From Companilactobacillus suantsaicola (GTDB taxonomy: Bacteria > Bacillota > Bacilli > Lactobacillales > Lactobacillaceae), in contig NZ_RKLY01000001.1 of assembly GCF_004745525.1 (NCBI RefSeq), forward strand, positions 1 through 64,000: DNA of 64,000 nucleotides, written 5' to 3'. Positions within the stretch are counted from its first letter, which is position 1. Each line of letters opens with the position of its first letter. The notes below the pieces were generated by a model that worked only from the letters and a program-made list of their open reading frames with translations, was not told the origin of the DNA and made no database searches. The position numbers were made by a program, and so were the translations under genes. Positions 7,123 to 17,328 of the stretch are shown here, in pieces.

Positions 7123-8268
7123 ATGATATATTTTGATAATAGTGCAACAACAAAAGTTAATGATTCTGTTTTGAAAACTTACAATGCTGCTAGTGAGCAA
7201 TACTTTGGTAATCCTTCTAGTTTGCATAAATTAGGTTTGAAAGCATATGAATTGTTAGAAACTTCTCGTAAACAAATTGCGAGTCAATTAGGTTTTAAAC
7301 AAGATGAGGTTGTTTTCACCAGTGGTGGTACAGAGGGGAATAACTGGATCATCAAAGGTACAGCATTCAAGAAGCGTGAATTCGGTAAACATATTATCAC
7401 TACTGAAATTGAGCATCCTTCGGTCCTTAATACGATGCATCAGCTTGAAGAATTAGGATTTGAAGTGACTTATTTACCAGTTGATAAAACTGGTCACATT
7501 AGTGCGGATGATTTGAAGAAAGCTATCAGAAAAGATACAATTCTAGTTTCGACTATGGCTGTCAACAATGAAATCGGGGCAATTCAACCAATTCATGAGA
7601 TTGCTAAGGTTTTGAAAGATTATCCAAGTATCAGTTATCACGTCGATTCAGTCCAAGCAATTGGTAAGAATCTACAGGATAAATTTATGGATCCAAGAGT
7701 TGATTACTATACTTTCTCTGGTCACAAGTTCCATGCACCACGTGGAATTGGTTTTATTTACATGAAGGAAGGTAAGCAATTGGAGCCACTGATGGCAGGT
7801 GGTGGTCAAGAATCTAACCTTCGTAGTGGAACTGAAAATACCCCTGCAATTGCCGGAATGGCTAAAGCTATTCGGTTGTTGAAGGAAAATGAAGCTCAAA
7901 AAGCTGACAAGATGGAACACCTAAAGGAAAAATTAGTTAACCACTTGAAGACTTTGGATAACGTTCACGTATTTTCACAAATTGGCGATGATTTTGCCCC
8001 ACACATTATTTGTTTTACTTTAGATGGTGTTCGTGGTGAAACGATTGTCCATACTTTTGAGGAACGTGATATTTACATTTCCACAACTAGTGCTTGTTCT
8101 TCTAAAAAAGGCTTGGAATCTGGTACTTTAAAGGCAATGAATGTTCAAGAAAAAGTTGCTACTAGCGCAGTACGTGTCAGTCTTGACGAAAGCAATACTG
8201 AAAGTGAAATGGATGAATTTATTAAGAATTTGGATGAGATTCATGATCATTTCCAAATTTTGAATTAG
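7123..8268 (+). CDS. Cysteine desulfurase, thiI-linked (NifZ/IscS type)
   Basis: A PLP enzyme that takes sulfur from cysteine and hands it on as a persulfide. The 381-residue protein shows the fold-type I features: YFDNSATT start, His98 in IEHPS, PLP-lysine Lys202 in SGHKFHAPRG and catalytic Cys325 in STTSACSS. It lies nine bases before thiI, so it most likely feeds ThiI for 4-thiouridine in tRNA, as NifZ does in Bacillus. The second cysteine desulfurase at 39206 is paired with mnmA, arguing for dedicated partners. Confidence 0.93.
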   Translation: MIYFDNSATTKVNDSVLKTYNAASEQYFGNPSSLHKLGLKAYELLETSRKQIASQLGFKQDEVVFTSGGTEGNNWIIKGTAFKKREFGKHIITTEIEHPSVLNTMHQLEELGFEVTYLPVDKTGHISADDLKKAIRKDTILVSTMAVNNEIGAIQPIHEIAKVLKDYPSISYHVDSVQAIGKNLQDKFMDPRVDYYTFSGHKFHAPRGIGFIYMKEGKQLEPLMAGGGQESNLRSGTENTPAIAGMAKAIRLLKENEAQKADKMEHLKEKLVNHLKTLDNVHVFSQIGDDFAPHIICFTLDGVRGETIVHTFEERDIYISTTSACSSKKGLESGTLKAMNVQEKVATSAVRVSLDESNTESEMDEFIKNLDEIHDHFQILN

Positions 8269-8277
8269 GAGATTTAA

Positions 8278-9495
8278 ATGGAATATACTGAAATTATGGT
8301 TCGTTACGGCGAACTATCAACTAAGGGTAAGAATCGTAAGAGCTTCATTGACCGCCTACACGGTAACGTCGCTAAAGTGCTCAAGAATTACCCAGATCTT
8401 AGAATGAAACCACATCGTGACCGTCTACACATTCAATTGAACGGTACCGATGCAAAACCAGTCATGGAAAAGTTAAAGAATGTTTTCGGAATTCAAACTT
8501 TTTCACTCAGTGTTAAAGTGTCACGTGATTTTGAAGATGTGAAGAAAAAAGCCGTTGAAATGATGCATGAGGCTTACAAACCTGGCATGAGTTTCAAAGT
8601 TGGAACTAAACGTGCCGATCACACTTATGAATTCGATACTAATCAAATCAACTTACAACTAGGGGATGCAATTTGTGAAGCCTTTCCTGGTATTGATGTT
8701 GAAATGAAAAAGCCCGATATCAAAATTTCGGTCGAAGTCAGACAAGATGGCATTTATCTGTCTTATTTGACAATCAAGGGTGCCGGCGGTTTGCCAGTTG
8801 GTACAGCTGGAAAAGCTATGTTAATGCTATCTGGCGGAATTGATTCACCCGTTGCAGGTTACTTAGCTATGAAGCGTGGTGTTGACATCGAAATGGTTCA
8901 CTTCTTTAGTCCACCATATACTTCAGAACAAGCTTTGAATAAAGCCAAGGAATTAACTTCTAAATTGACTGCCTTTGGTGGCAACATTAAATTTATCGAA
9001 GTTCCTTTTGCCGAGATTCAAGAAACTATCAAAGCTGGAGTTCCTGAAGGTTACTTGATGACAATTCAACGTCGTTTCATGTTGAGATTGACTGATTTGA
9101 TCCGTGAAAAGGAAAATGGTCTAGCAATCTTTAATGGTGAGGCAGTTGGTCAAGTGGCTTCTCAAACACTTGAGAGTATGGCAGCTATCAATGACGTAAC
9201 GACTACACCAATTTTGCGTCCCGTAGCAACGATGGATAAGACAGAGATCATTCGTTTGGCTGAAAAAATCGATACCTTCAATTTGTCGATTCAACCATTC
9301 GAAGATTGCTGTACCGTCTTTGCCCCACCAGCACCAAAGACCCGTCCTAATATCGAAAAGACTCGTAAATTTGAAAGTTCTCTCGATATTGACGGCTTGA
9401 TTCAACGAGCAATGGACGGAATTAAGATCACAACTATCGAACATGGCGACAAGTTCATGGAAAGTGATCAAGAAAACATCAATAGTTTACTGTAA
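8278..9495 (+). CDS. thiI: tRNA 4-thiouridine synthase ThiI
   Basis: ThiI adenylates U8 of tRNA and inserts sulfur; in many bacteria it also serves thiamine thiazole synthesis. The 405-residue protein has an N-terminal ferredoxin-like domain, a THUMP domain at about 60-165 and the PP-loop SGGIDS at 185-190. It lacks the C-terminal rhodanese domain found in enterobacteria, as is usual in Gram-positives, so sulfur must come directly from the upstream desulfurase. GGAGATTTAA supplies the ribosome site within a nine-base gap, making a two-gene operon. Confidence 0.95.
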   Translation: MEYTEIMVRYGELSTKGKNRKSFIDRLHGNVAKVLKNYPDLRMKPHRDRLHIQLNGTDAKPVMEKLKNVFGIQTFSLSVKVSRDFEDVKKKAVEMMHEAYKPGMSFKVGTKRADHTYEFDTNQINLQLGDAICEAFPGIDVEMKKPDIKISVEVRQDGIYLSYLTIKGAGGLPVGTAGKAMLMLSGGIDSPVAGYLAMKRGVDIEMVHFFSPPYTSEQALNKAKELTSKLTAFGGNIKFIEVPFAEIQETIKAGVPEGYLMTIQRRFMLRLTDLIREKENGLAIFNGEAVGQVASQTLESMAAINDVTTTPILRPVATMDKTEIIRLAEKIDTFNLSIQPFEDCCTVFAPPAPKTRPNIEKTRKFESSLDIDGLIQRAMDGIKITTIEHGDKFMESDQENINSLL

Positions 9496-9524
9496 AAATT
9501 AATTGACGTTTCACAAAGAATGAT

Positions 9525-9740
9525 TTATCATCAGTTTATCAGCTATGACCAGGAGGGTTGATTAGTCAGATTTCAGAGAAGGCATGTGGTTGCGAATTGC
9601 CGAATCAAGCTAATCAATTGTTACCTGTGAGCTATCTAAATGATCGGGCCACCGTTATCTGTTGAGTGAAGAGTCAATTTGACTCTTAATTTAGGTGGTA
9701 CCGCGAGTCTTCGTCCTATTGGGATGAAGGCTCTTTTTTG
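9525..9740 (+). promoter_or_regulatory. T-box leader (valine) upstream of valS
   Basis: The conserved T-box core AGGTGGTACCGCG (9693-9705) pairs in the antiterminator and its UGGU bulge reads the tRNA acceptor end. Stem I is visible: TTGATTAG near 9560 with CTAATCAA at 9610-9617, an upper hairpin GGCA..TGCC and a specifier loop holding GUU followed by A (9620-9622), a valine codon. A stem III hairpin AAGAGTCAATTTGACTCTT follows. Uncharged tRNA-Val should favour read-through. The distance to valS, about 410 bases, is unusually long because repeat A3 lies in between. Confidence 0.92.
9705..9739 (+). terminator. T-box terminator of the valS leader
   Basis: GAGTCTTCGTCC (9705-9716) pairs with GGATGAAGGCTC (9722-9733) with one mismatch, followed by TTTTTT. 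Its left arm overlaps the end of the T-box sequence, so terminator and antiterminator exclude one another. Confidence 0.9.
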
Positions 9741-9854
9741 TATAGTAGGTTTTTTGAGGATTCTTTTTAAGTTAAGACCGTACTAGTTGGAATCAACTAG
9801 ATTGCAATCTTTTAAACTTTTATTTTAAATTTTTTAAATTGTGTTCAACATTAG

Positions 9855-9907
9855 GATAACTTCTCTCTTATTGAATTAAGTAAAATTAAGTAATAAGGGA
9901 TGTTATC
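9855..9907. repeat. Nested inverted repeat upstream of A3
   Basis: GATAAC (9855-9860) pairs with GTTATC (9902-9907) and inside it CTTATT (9867-9872) with AATAAG (9892-9897); the loop carries two tandem copies of AATTAAGTAA-like sequence. It directly abuts the left flank of repeat A3 and has no T-tract. Role unknown. Confidence 0.5.
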
Positions 9908-9908
9908 T

Positions 9909-10068
9909 AGTCTGGAGCACAAGCCCTGTGATGACTCAGCCGCCAAATTCTTGTTAGTGCTTTAGCACTTACAAGAAGGCCTAGTTTTGAGATTTTGCGT
10001 ACTTTGCAAAAGCTCAAAATAGTGCCGGCAGCGTTCCAGCTCATCACAGGGCTTGTGCGGAAGACGGA
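9909..10068 (+). repeat. Family A palindromic repeat, copy A3, in the valS leader
   Basis: Outer arms 9917-9934 and 10041-10058 are a perfect 18-bp inverted repeat (GCACAAGCCCTGTGATGA). The 106-bp core is identical to A2, with hairpins P2 and P3. Flanks are AGTCTGGA and GGAAGACGG. It lies between the T-box terminator and valS, so any transcript that escapes the T-box includes it. The surrounding 9740-10152 holds no gene; the only other items are the nested repeat just upstream and a possible TATAAT at 10128-10133. Confidence 0.9.
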
Positions 10069-10152
10069 ATCTTACGCTATCCAAAATAAAGAAAGAATCT
10101 ATAAATACATACATACTTTTTAATTAATATAATCAAACACGGAGGAATCAAC

Positions 10153-12801
10153 ATGAGAGAAATTGATATGGATACAAAATACAACCCTCAAGAAGTTGAA
10201 GCTGGTCGTTACCAAACTTGGTTAGATGACGATGATTTCAAACCTTCTGGAGACAAGAAAGCTAAACCTTATTCAATCGTTATCCCACCACCAAATGTTA
10301 CTGGTAAATTGCACTTAGGACATGCTTGGGATACAACGATTCAAGATACTTTGATTCGTTATAAGAGAATGCAAGGTTTCGATACACTTTATCTTCCAGG
10401 AATGGATCATGCCGGTATCGCTACGCAGGCTAAAGTTGAAGCAAAATTACGTGAACAAGGTGTAACTCGTTATGACCTTGGTCGTGAAAAATTTGTTCAA
10501 GAAGTATGGAACTGGAAAGATGAATTCGCCAAAATTATCAAATCACAATGGGGTAAATTAGGTTTATCACTTGATTACTCACGTGAACGTTTTACCCTTG
10601 ATGAAGGTTTATCTAAAGCTGTTCGTAAAGTCTTTGTTAAGTTGTACAACGAAGGTTTGATCTATCGTGGCGAATACATTATCAACTGGGATCCACAACT
10701 TCAAACAGCTTTGTCAGATATTGAAGTTATTCACCAAGATGATCAAGGTGCCTTCTATCACGTTAAATATCCATTCGCTGACGGTTCAGGTTTCATTGAA
10801 ATTGCGACAACTCGTCCCGAAACAATGTTTGGTGATGTTGCTGTGGCTGTTGCACCAGATGATGAACGCTACAAGGATATTGTTGGAAAAGAAGTTGTTG
10901 TGCCACTAGTTGATCGTAAGATTCCAATCATCACTGATCACTACGTTGATAAGTCATTTGGTACTGGTATGGTTAAGATCACACCTGCTCATGACCCTAA
11001 CGACTTTGCTGTTGGAAATCGTCACGATCTCAAACGAATCAACACAATGAATGCTGATGGAACAATGAACGAAAATGCTGGTAAATACAATGGCATGGAT
11101 CGTTTTGACGCCCGTAAGGCAATCGTTAAGGACTTACAAGACCAAGGCTACATGATCAACATCGAACCATATGTTCACAGTGTTGGACATTCAGAACGTT
11201 CCGGTGTTCAAGTTGAACCAAGACTATCAACCCAATGGTTCGTTAAGATGAAGCCACTTGCTGAAATGGCTTTGAAGAATCAACAAGGCGACAATAAGGT
11301 AAACTTTGTTCCCGATAGATTCGAAGATACATTCACGCAATGGATGGATAACGTTCATGACTGGGTTATCTCTAGACAATTGTGGTGGGGACATCAAATT
11401 CCTGCTTGGTATAACAAGAAGACTGGCGAAACTTATGTTGGTGAAGAAGCTCCTAAGGATATTGAAAACTGGGATCAAGAATCAGATGTGCTTGATACAT
11501 GGTTCTCAAGCGCTTTGTGGCCATTTTCAACGATGGGTTGGCCTGATACTGACTCAGCAGACTTCAAGCGTTACTTCCCAACTAATACCTTAGTTACTGG
11601 TTACGATATTATCTTCTTCTGGGTTTCTCGAATGATTTTCCAAAGTTTGAAATTCACTGGTGAAAAGCCTTTTGATCATGTAGTTATTCACGGTTTGATT
11701 CGTGACGAACAAGGTCGCAAGATGAGTAAGTCATTAGGTAACGGAATCGATCCAATGGATGTTATCAAAAAGTACGGTGCCGATGCACTTCGTTGGTTCT
11801 TACTAAATGGCTCAACTCCAGGTCAAGATACTAGATTTAGTTATGACAAGATGGATTCAGCTTGGAACTTCATCAATAAGATTTGGAACGCTTCACGTTA
11901 CGTTATCATGAACTTAGACGATGATACTCCAGCTATGGATGACCTTTCTAAAGTAACTAGTTATGACTTATCAGATAAATGGATTTTAGCTAAGTTGAAT
12001 CAAACTGTTAAAGAGGTTAACCGTTTGATGGATAGCTTTGAGTTTGGTGAAGTTGGCCGTAATCTTTACAACTTTATTTGGAACGATTTCTGTGATTGGT
12101 ATATTGAAATGAGTAAAGCAACTTTGACAGGGGATGACGAAGCTGCTAAGAAGCAAAAGAAGATGCTTTTGACTTATGTTCTTGATCAAACTCTACGTTT
12201 GATGCACCCAATCATGCCATTCGTAACTGAAAAGATTTGGTTAACGATGCCTCACAATGGTAAGACTATTATGCATGCTAAGTATCCTGAATATCAAAAG
12301 GACTTAGACAACGCCGATGCTATGGATCAAATGGATGTTTTGATCGACTTAATCAAGTCACTCAGAAAGATTCGTTTGGAAGCTAATGCACCAATGTCTA
12401 AAGCCGTTGATATTTTGATCAAGCCTCAAGATGAAAAAGTTAAAGATGTTATCTTGAATAATAAAGAATACATCGACCGCTTCATGCATCCAAAGGACTT
12501 GCAAGTTGATACTGACATCAAAGCACCAGCTCTTGCGATGACTTCCGTTACAAACGGGGCTGAATTGTACGTTCCACTAGCAGAACTAATCAACATTGAT
12601 GATGAAATTGCTCGTCAAAATGAAGAGAGTCAAAAACTAGATAAAGAGATTGAACGTATCAACAAGAAATTGTCTAACAAAAACTTTGTTGCTAAAGCTC
12701 CTGAGAAAGTTGTTAATGAGCAAAAAGAAAAATTAGCTGATTATCAATCACGTCAAGCAAAAGTTCAACAAAGAATTCAACAATTGCAAGATAATAAGTA
12801 A
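10153..12801 (+). CDS. valS: Valyl-tRNA synthetase
   Basis: Class I aminoacyl-tRNA synthetase that charges tRNA-Val. The 882-residue length is typical. The HIGH motif is HLGH at 54-57 in [16 protein letters not shown] and KMSKS is at 523-527. The CP1 editing domain ([10 protein letters not shown]) and a C-terminal coiled coil ([19 protein letters not shown]) complete the layout. ACGGAGGAAT precedes the ATG. It is controlled by the upstream valine T-box and ends in its own terminator, although folC begins close behind. Confidence 0.98.
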   Translation: MREIDMDTKYNPQEVEAGRYQTWLDDDDFKPSGDKKAKPYSIVIPPPNVTGKLHLGHAWDTTIQDTLIRYKRMQGFDTLYLPGMDHAGIATQAKVEAKLREQGVTRYDLGREKFVQEVWNWKDEFAKIIKSQWGKLGLSLDYSRERFTLDEGLSKAVRKVFVKLYNEGLIYRGEYIINWDPQLQTALSDIEVIHQDDQGAFYHVKYPFADGSGFIEIATTRPETMFGDVAVAVAPDDERYKDIVGKEVVVPLVDRKIPIITDHYVDKSFGTGMVKITPAHDPNDFAVGNRHDLKRINTMNADGTMNENAGKYNGMDRFDARKAIVKDLQDQGYMINIEPYVHSVGHSERSGVQVEPRLSTQWFVKMKPLAEMALKNQQGDNKVNFVPDRFEDTFTQWMDNVHDWVISRQLWWGHQIPAWYNKKTGETYVGEEAPKDIENWDQESDVLDTWFSSALWPFSTMGWPDTDSADFKRYFPTNTLVTGYDIIFFWVSRMIFQSLKFTGEKPFDHVVIHGLIRDEQGRKMSKSLGNGIDPMDVIKKYGADALRWFLLNGSTPGQDTRFSYDKMDSAWNFINKIWNASRYVIMNLDDDTPAMDDLSKVTSYDLSDKWILAKLNQTVKEVNRLMDSFEFGEVGRNLYNFIWNDFCDWYIEMSKATLTGDDEAAKKQKKMLLTYVLDQTLRLMHPIMPFVTEKIWLTMPHNGKTIMHAKYPEYQKDLDNADAMDQMDVLIDLIKSLRKIRLEANAPMSKAVDILIKPQDEKVKDVILNNKEYIDRFMHPKDLQVDTDIKAPALAMTSVTNGAELYVPLAELINIDDEIARQNEESQKLDKEIERINKKLSNKNFVAKAPEKVVNEQKEKLADYQSRQAKVQQRIQQLQDNK

Positions 12802-12821
12802 AAAATGAGTATATAATATTG

Positions 12822-12847
12822 GGGTTGGCAGATGTCCAACCCTTTTT
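12822..12847 (+). terminator. valS terminator
   Basis: GGGTTGG (12822-12828) and CCAACCC (12836-12842) form a seven-base-pair stem with a seven-base loop, followed by TTTTT. Confidence 0.85.
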
Positions 12848-12874
12848 CTTTAATAAAAATTGGAGATTTTCGAA

Positions 12875-14140
12875 TTGTTAAATACTTATCAAGAAGCAAT
12901 CGCTTATATTCATGGATTGCCGAAATTTCATCGCACTAATAATTTAGATAATATTAAAAAAGCCTTGCATGAATTAGGTGATCCGCAAAATAGTTATGAA
13001 ACGATTCACGTAACAGGAACGAATGGCAAGGGGACAACTAGTAATTTTTTAGCCAATCTGTTTGAAGCAGACGGCAAAAGAGTTGGATTGTTCATTTCAC
13101 CGTATGTCAAAGTTTTTAATGAACGGATTCAAATCAATCATCAAAATATTCCCAACGATGATCTGTTGAAGACGGTTAATTATTTGATTACTAAAATTGG
13201 TGAAATTTCTCTAGCAGAATTCGAGTTTGTCACCGTTTTGGGCTATTATTACTTTCGTGATCGGGTTGATATTGCGGTAATTGAAGCGGGTATCGGTGCT
13301 AGACATGATAAAACCAATGTCATCGTACCCCAAGTTTCAGTCATCACTTCAATTGATTTGGATCATGAGAAATTAATTGGGCCGACCTTGCGAGATATTG
13401 CTTTTGAAAAAGCAGGCATTATTAAACCACAAAAACCGATTGTCACAGGATTTCTACAAACTTCAGTCAGTGATATTATTGAAGATGCTGCATCTCAAAA
13501 TGAAAGTTTATTATTAAGATTCGGTCAGAATTTTGACATCAAAAAAATAATTATAAAAAATTTGAAAATATCATTTACATATTATGACGATAAGGTAACA
13601 ATTGAAGATATACATTGTGATGGTTTTGAAAAGACAACCGTGATGAACGCTGCAATTGCCATTCAAGCTTTTATTCAATATAAAAGAAATCATAATCAAA
13701 CGATAGATTCTGAATTAATTAAAGCTAGTCTTGATAAGAATCATCTGTTAGGTCGAGCACAAATAGTTCAAAAGCAGCCTTTGATTATGATGGATGGAGC
13801 ACATAATATTTCAGCCGTTTACAATTTAATAAATTCTTTGAATACAATTTATGAAAATAAAGATATAATTGTTTTGTATGCTGGAATGAAGGATAAGGAT
13901 CGAAGTGATATCTTGGAGGAATTGACACCCAAGGTAAAACACGTTTACGTTACGACTCTTGATATGCAGCGTTCGGCCGACATGAGTGATTATGATTTAG
14001 CAAGTTATAACAATGTCACTTTTGTTGAAAATTACCATCAAGAATTACAGAAAATAATTGAAAGTTTGACTGACCAACAAATGTTGTTGATCACCGGATC
14101 TTTTTATTTGATTTCAGAGCTAGAGAATTATTTTGCGTAA
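12875..14140 (+). CDS. folC: Folylpolyglutamate synthase / dihydrofolate synthase
   Basis: Adds glutamates to folates in the cytoplasm, using the Mur-ligase fold. The ATP loop GTNGKGTTS lies at about 48-56 and the DGAHN motif begins the C-terminal ligase domain; LITGSFYLISE is a typical FolC ending. I prefer the TTG at 12875, since GGAGA sits nine bases upstream; a TTG at 12860 would overlap that site and has no ribosome site of its own. In many relatives folC follows valS, as here. Confidence 0.93.
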   Translation: MLNTYQEAIAYIHGLPKFHRTNNLDNIKKALHELGDPQNSYETIHVTGTNGKGTTSNFLANLFEADGKRVGLFISPYVKVFNERIQINHQNIPNDDLLKTVNYLITKIGEISLAEFEFVTVLGYYYFRDRVDIAVIEAGIGARHDKTNVIVPQVSVITSIDLDHEKLIGPTLRDIAFEKAGIIKPQKPIVTGFLQTSVSDIIEDAASQNESLLLRFGQNFDIKKIIIKNLKISFTYYDDKVTIEDIHCDGFEKTTVMNAAIAIQAFIQYKRNHNQTIDSELIKASLDKNHLLGRAQIVQKQPLIMMDGAHNISAVYNLINSLNTIYENKDIIVLYAGMKDKDRSDILEELTPKVKHVYVTTLDMQRSADMSDYDLASYNNVTFVENYHQELQKIIESLTDQQMLLITGSFYLISELENYFA

Positions 14141-14149
14141 TTTCAATGT

Positions 14150-14788
14150 ATGATGATAAATTTAAGAGAAAAGATTTTACTACATGGTGCTAGCACGTTA
14201 AAAAACGAAGAATTGCTAGCCGTTATAATAGGTAACGGGACGAAGAAAAATAATGTCTTAGACTTGGCCAGAAAAATAGTTGTTGATTCGGGTAGTTTAA
14301 ATTTGAATTTGGAACAGCTTATGGCTTTTAATGGTATTGGAGTGGCTCAGGCATGCAAAATTTTGGCCGCAATCGAGCTGGGTACTAGAAAAGTCGAGTC
14401 TGACACGATTTCTAAAGGCGTTGTTTCAGTCGACGATGTTGGCAAACACTTAATAAATAAAATAGGTAACGCTCCACAGGAAAAATTAATTGCTGTTTAC
14501 TTGAATAATAGCTATCACTTAATTGATGAGAAGGTTATTTTTATGGGAACGGTTGATTCCGCGACAGTCCATCCTCGGGATGTTTTGCGCGAAGCCTTGA
14601 AGATTTCGGCGACACAAGTCGTGATTGCACATAATCATCCGAATGGTTCTTTGATGTTTTCCAAAAATGACTGTGAATTCAGCCAAAGACTAAAAGAAGG
14701 CTGTTCGATAGTAGGAATTAATTTGTTAGATCATCTGATTATTACAAAAAAATCTTATTCGAGTTTAAAGAGTTTAAATTTAATTTAG
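14150..14788 (+). CDS. radC: RadC family protein (JAMM/MPN+ domain)
   Basis: A 212-residue RadC with an N-terminal helix-hairpin-helix region (LMAFNGIGVAQACKI, about 58-72) and a C-terminal JAMM-type metal site His161-x-His163..Ser171-x2-Asp174 in AHNHPNGSLMFSKND. Despite the historic DNA repair name, its role is unproven. No strong ribosome site is visible before the ATG at 14150 (a second ATG is at 14153), so translation may be coupled to folC, nine bases upstream. It precedes mreBCD as in many Firmicutes. Confidence 0.92.
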   Translation: MMINLREKILLHGASTLKNEELLAVIIGNGTKKNNVLDLARKIVVDSGSLNLNLEQLMAFNGIGVAQACKILAAIELGTRKVESDTISKGVVSVDDVGKHLINKIGNAPQEKLIAVYLNNSYHLIDEKVIFMGTVDSATVHPRDVLREALKISATQVVIAHNHPNGSLMFSKNDCEFSQRLKEGCSIVGINLLDHLIITKKSYSSLKSLNLI

Positions 14789-14825
14789 GATATGATTTCG
14801 TCATACTTTAAATCAGTATTTTGTA

Positions 14826-14834
14826 TGATATAAT
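14826..14834 (+). promoter_or_regulatory. mreB promoter, extended -10
   Basis: TGATATAAT matches an extended -10 element, about 48 bases before the mreB start. It would drive mreBCD-minCD independently of radC. Confidence 0.6.
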
Positions 14835-14881
14835 TTTGATTAGCGTAAAATGTGGTGTGTACTTTAAAGGAGAGAAATAAA

Positions 14882-15883
14882 TTGTTTGGTATTGGATCAA
14901 AGAAGCTCGGCATAGATTTAGGAACGGCAAATACTTTAGTTTATGCTGAAGGCAAAGGTATCGTGTTGAACGAACCTTCAGTTGTCGCAAAAAATAATAA
15001 TACAGGAGAAATAGTTGCAGTTGGATCAGATGCACGTGAGATGATTGGACGTACACCTGGTAGTATCTCAGCTATTCGTCCAATGCGTGATGGTGTAATT
15101 GCCGATTACGACACAACGGCAGCTATGATGAAGTACTTCATTGAAAAGACTGCTAATAACTCCAAACCATCCGTTATGGTTTGTGTACCAAGTGGTGTTA
15201 CAGAAGTCGAAAAGAGAGCTGTTATCGAAGCTACTCAACATGCTGGAGCACGTGAAGCTTATGTGATCGAAGAACCATTCGCCGCAGCTATTGGTGCAGG
15301 ACTTCCAGTTATGGATCCAACTGGTAACATGGTCGTTGATATTGGTGGTGGTACTACTGATGTTGCTACAATTTCATTAGGTGGTATCGTTTCATCACGT
15401 TCGATCCGTGTCGCTGGTGATAAGTTCGATGAATCAATTTCAGCTTACATCAAGTCAAATTACAACTTGCAAATTGGTGAAAGAACCGCCGAAGATGTTA
15501 AGATCCAAATCGGTTCTGCCTCAATTGAAAAGGCTAAAGAAATTGATTCAATGCAAATCCGTGGTCGTGATTTAGTTACTGGATTGCCTAAGACAGTTCA
15601 ATTAACTGGCGTAGATATTGCGACTGCTATTCATGAAAATGTCGAAGAGATCATTGAAACAATCAAGGAAACTCTTGAAGAAACTTCTCCTGAAATTGCT
15701 GCCGACGTTATCGATCATGGTATCGTCTTAACTGGTGGTGGAGCACTATTGCATCACTTGCCAGAAGTTATTTCAGAAGCAACTGGAGTCCCTGTATTCA
15801 TTGCTCAAGACCCACTAGATTGTGTGGCCATCGGTACTGGAGAATCACTTAAAAATATCGATGTAATGCGTCGCCAAAAATAA
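14882..15883 (+). CDS. mreB: Rod-shape determining protein MreB
   Basis: Actin-like cytoskeletal ATPase that directs side-wall peptidoglycan synthesis. With the TTG start at 14882, after AAAGGAGA, it is 333 residues, the usual length, beginning [17 protein letters not shown]. Actin-fold motifs are GIDLGTANT (phosphate 1), [10 protein letters not shown] (phosphate 2) and LTGGGALL (adenosine). An in-frame start at 14852 would run through the ribosome site and is unlikely. First gene of mreBCD-minCD; its presence suggests a rod-shaped cell. Confidence 0.97.
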   Translation: MFGIGSKKLGIDLGTANTLVYAEGKGIVLNEPSVVAKNNNTGEIVAVGSDAREMIGRTPGSISAIRPMRDGVIADYDTTAAMMKYFIEKTANNSKPSVMVCVPSGVTEVEKRAVIEATQHAGAREAYVIEEPFAAAIGAGLPVMDPTGNMVVDIGGGTTDVATISLGGIVSSRSIRVAGDKFDESISAYIKSNYNLQIGERTAEDVKIQIGSASIEKAKEIDSMQIRGRDLVTGLPKTVQLTGVDIATAIHENVEEIIETIKETLEETSPEIAADVIDHGIVLTGGGALLHHLPEVISEATGVPVFIAQDPLDCVAIGTGESLKNIDVMRRQK

Positions 15884-15906
15884 GCGGGTTAATCCCGTTT
15901 TTTTTA
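15884..15906 (+). terminator. Hairpin between mreB and mreC
   Basis: CGGG-TTAAT-CCCG followed by eight T's, starting directly after the mreB stop. The stem is short, so it probably lowers rather than stops transcription into mreC, allowing more MreB than MreCD. Confidence 0.6.
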
Positions 15907-15928
15907 TTTGATCTACTAGGAGGAAGCA

Positions 15929-16789
15929 ATGCAAAAATTTTTTTCAAATAAAAAATTAATTATTTTAATGATACTTATTATTGTGACTTTTGGTTTATTG
16001 GCGATCACTGTAAATATTCGTGATAAAAAGAATACACCGCCAGTAGTCCAACAAGTCGGTAATGATGTCGTCAGTGTCGTCGGAGGAGTCTTTGCCTATC
16101 CAACGAATGCTGTAAAAAATGCTACCTCAGAATTCTCTGATTTATATAACACTTATTCTGAAAACAAGCGTTTGAAAGAAAGAATCGGTGAACTAGCTCA
16201 AAATCAGGCTAAACTAGAGGTAGTTCAAGATGAAAATAAGAAATTGAAGCAAGAATTGAAGTTAAACAGTACCTTGACGGATTACAGTACAGTCAATGCT
16301 TCTGTTTTGTCACGCTCACCAAGTAGTTGGCAAAATTATTTGACGATCAATCGTGGAACAACTAGTGGTATTAAAAAGAATATGCCGGTCATGTCTGGTA
16401 AAGGATTGATTGGTCGAATCGTTGAAGCTGATAAGATCAGTTCTAAAGTTGAATTGATTTCAACAAACAATGAATTAAACGATAAGTTTGCTGCCGAAAT
16501 CATTGGTAACAACAAGAATATTACTGGTGTTGTCAGTCGTTATGACAGTGACACTGGTGATTTAGTTATGGAAAATGTTAATTCCACAAAAGATATTAAA
16601 AAAGGCCAAAGTGTTATTACCTCTGGATTGGGTGGTTTAACGCCACGTGGACTATACATTGGTAAAGTTTATGGTATTAAAAAAGATAATTACGGGATGA
16701 CAAATTCAGTTTACATTACACCAGCAGCTGAATTGAGAAACTTCACAGTTGTGACAGTTATCAAGTCTTCTGTACACGGTGAAGAGTAA
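15929..16789 (+). CDS. mreC: Rod-shape determining protein MreC
   Basis: Membrane-anchored scaffold of the elongasome. The 286-residue protein has one N-terminal membrane segment (about 9-28, LIILMILIIVTFGLLAITV), a coiled coil at about 65-108 (ENKRLKERIGELAQNQAKLE) and the MreC beta domain with SRSPSSWQNYLTINRG. AGGAGGAAG lies before the ATG. Its stop codon overlaps the mreD start (TAATG). Confidence 0.95.
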   Translation: MQKFFSNKKLIILMILIIVTFGLLAITVNIRDKKNTPPVVQQVGNDVVSVVGGVFAYPTNAVKNATSEFSDLYNTYSENKRLKERIGELAQNQAKLEVVQDENKKLKQELKLNSTLTDYSTVNASVLSRSPSSWQNYLTINRGTTSGIKKNMPVMSGKGLIGRIVEADKISSKVELISTNNELNDKFAAEIIGNNKNITGVVSRYDSDTGDLVMENVNSTKDIKKGQSVITSGLGGLTPRGLYIGKVYGIKKDNYGMTNSVYITPAAELRNFTVVTVIKSSVHGEE

Positions 16790-17328
16790 TGACAATAAAA
16801 AATCGGAAGATTTTTGGACAAGTATTATTCATTTTAATAGCATTTTACTTAGATGGTTTGATGAAATGGGCCTTTTTGAATAATATGAATCGTGGAACTG
16901 TCATAATTTTGCCGCAACTAATGTTGATGGCAATCGTAATGTTGACAATGCGAATTGAAGATCGTCGACAATTGATTATTTATGGAGTAGTTTTTGGCGT
17001 GATTTACGACTCTTACTACTATGGGATTATTGGATTGTATACAGTTTTATTGCCACTTTTGATGGTAGGAATCGATCATTTTAGATTCCTTTTGATCAAA
17101 AATAATATGGGTTATGATCTATCCATTTATTTTTTGGCTTTGACTTTTTTACAATCTGGTATTTATTTGTTAGAAAAATTATTGCAACAAACTAGTACAG
17201 ATGCATTAGATTTCATCACTTTCACTTTGGGACCAACTTTACTTTGGAATATTTTGGTGTTCTTTCTCCTGTATGTTCCACTGGCTAAGTTGTCTGAATG
17301 GTTGGTGAAATATCGGAGGGATAAGTAA
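16789..17328 (+). CDS. mreD: Rod-shape determining protein MreD
   Basis: Integral membrane partner of MreC, 179 residues with about five or six hydrophobic segments spread over its whole length. Sequence conservation in this family is low, so the call rests on size, hydrophobic pattern and position directly after mreC with a one-base overlap. Followed immediately by minC. Confidence 0.9.
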   Translation: MTIKNRKIFGQVLFILIAFYLDGLMKWAFLNNMNRGTVIILPQLMLMAIVMLTMRIEDRRQLIIYGVVFGVIYDSYYYGIIGLYTVLLPLLMVGIDHFRFLLIKNNMGYDLSIYFLALTFLQSGIYLLEKLLQQTSTDALDFITFTLGPTLLWNILVFFLLYVPLAKLSEWLVKYRRDK

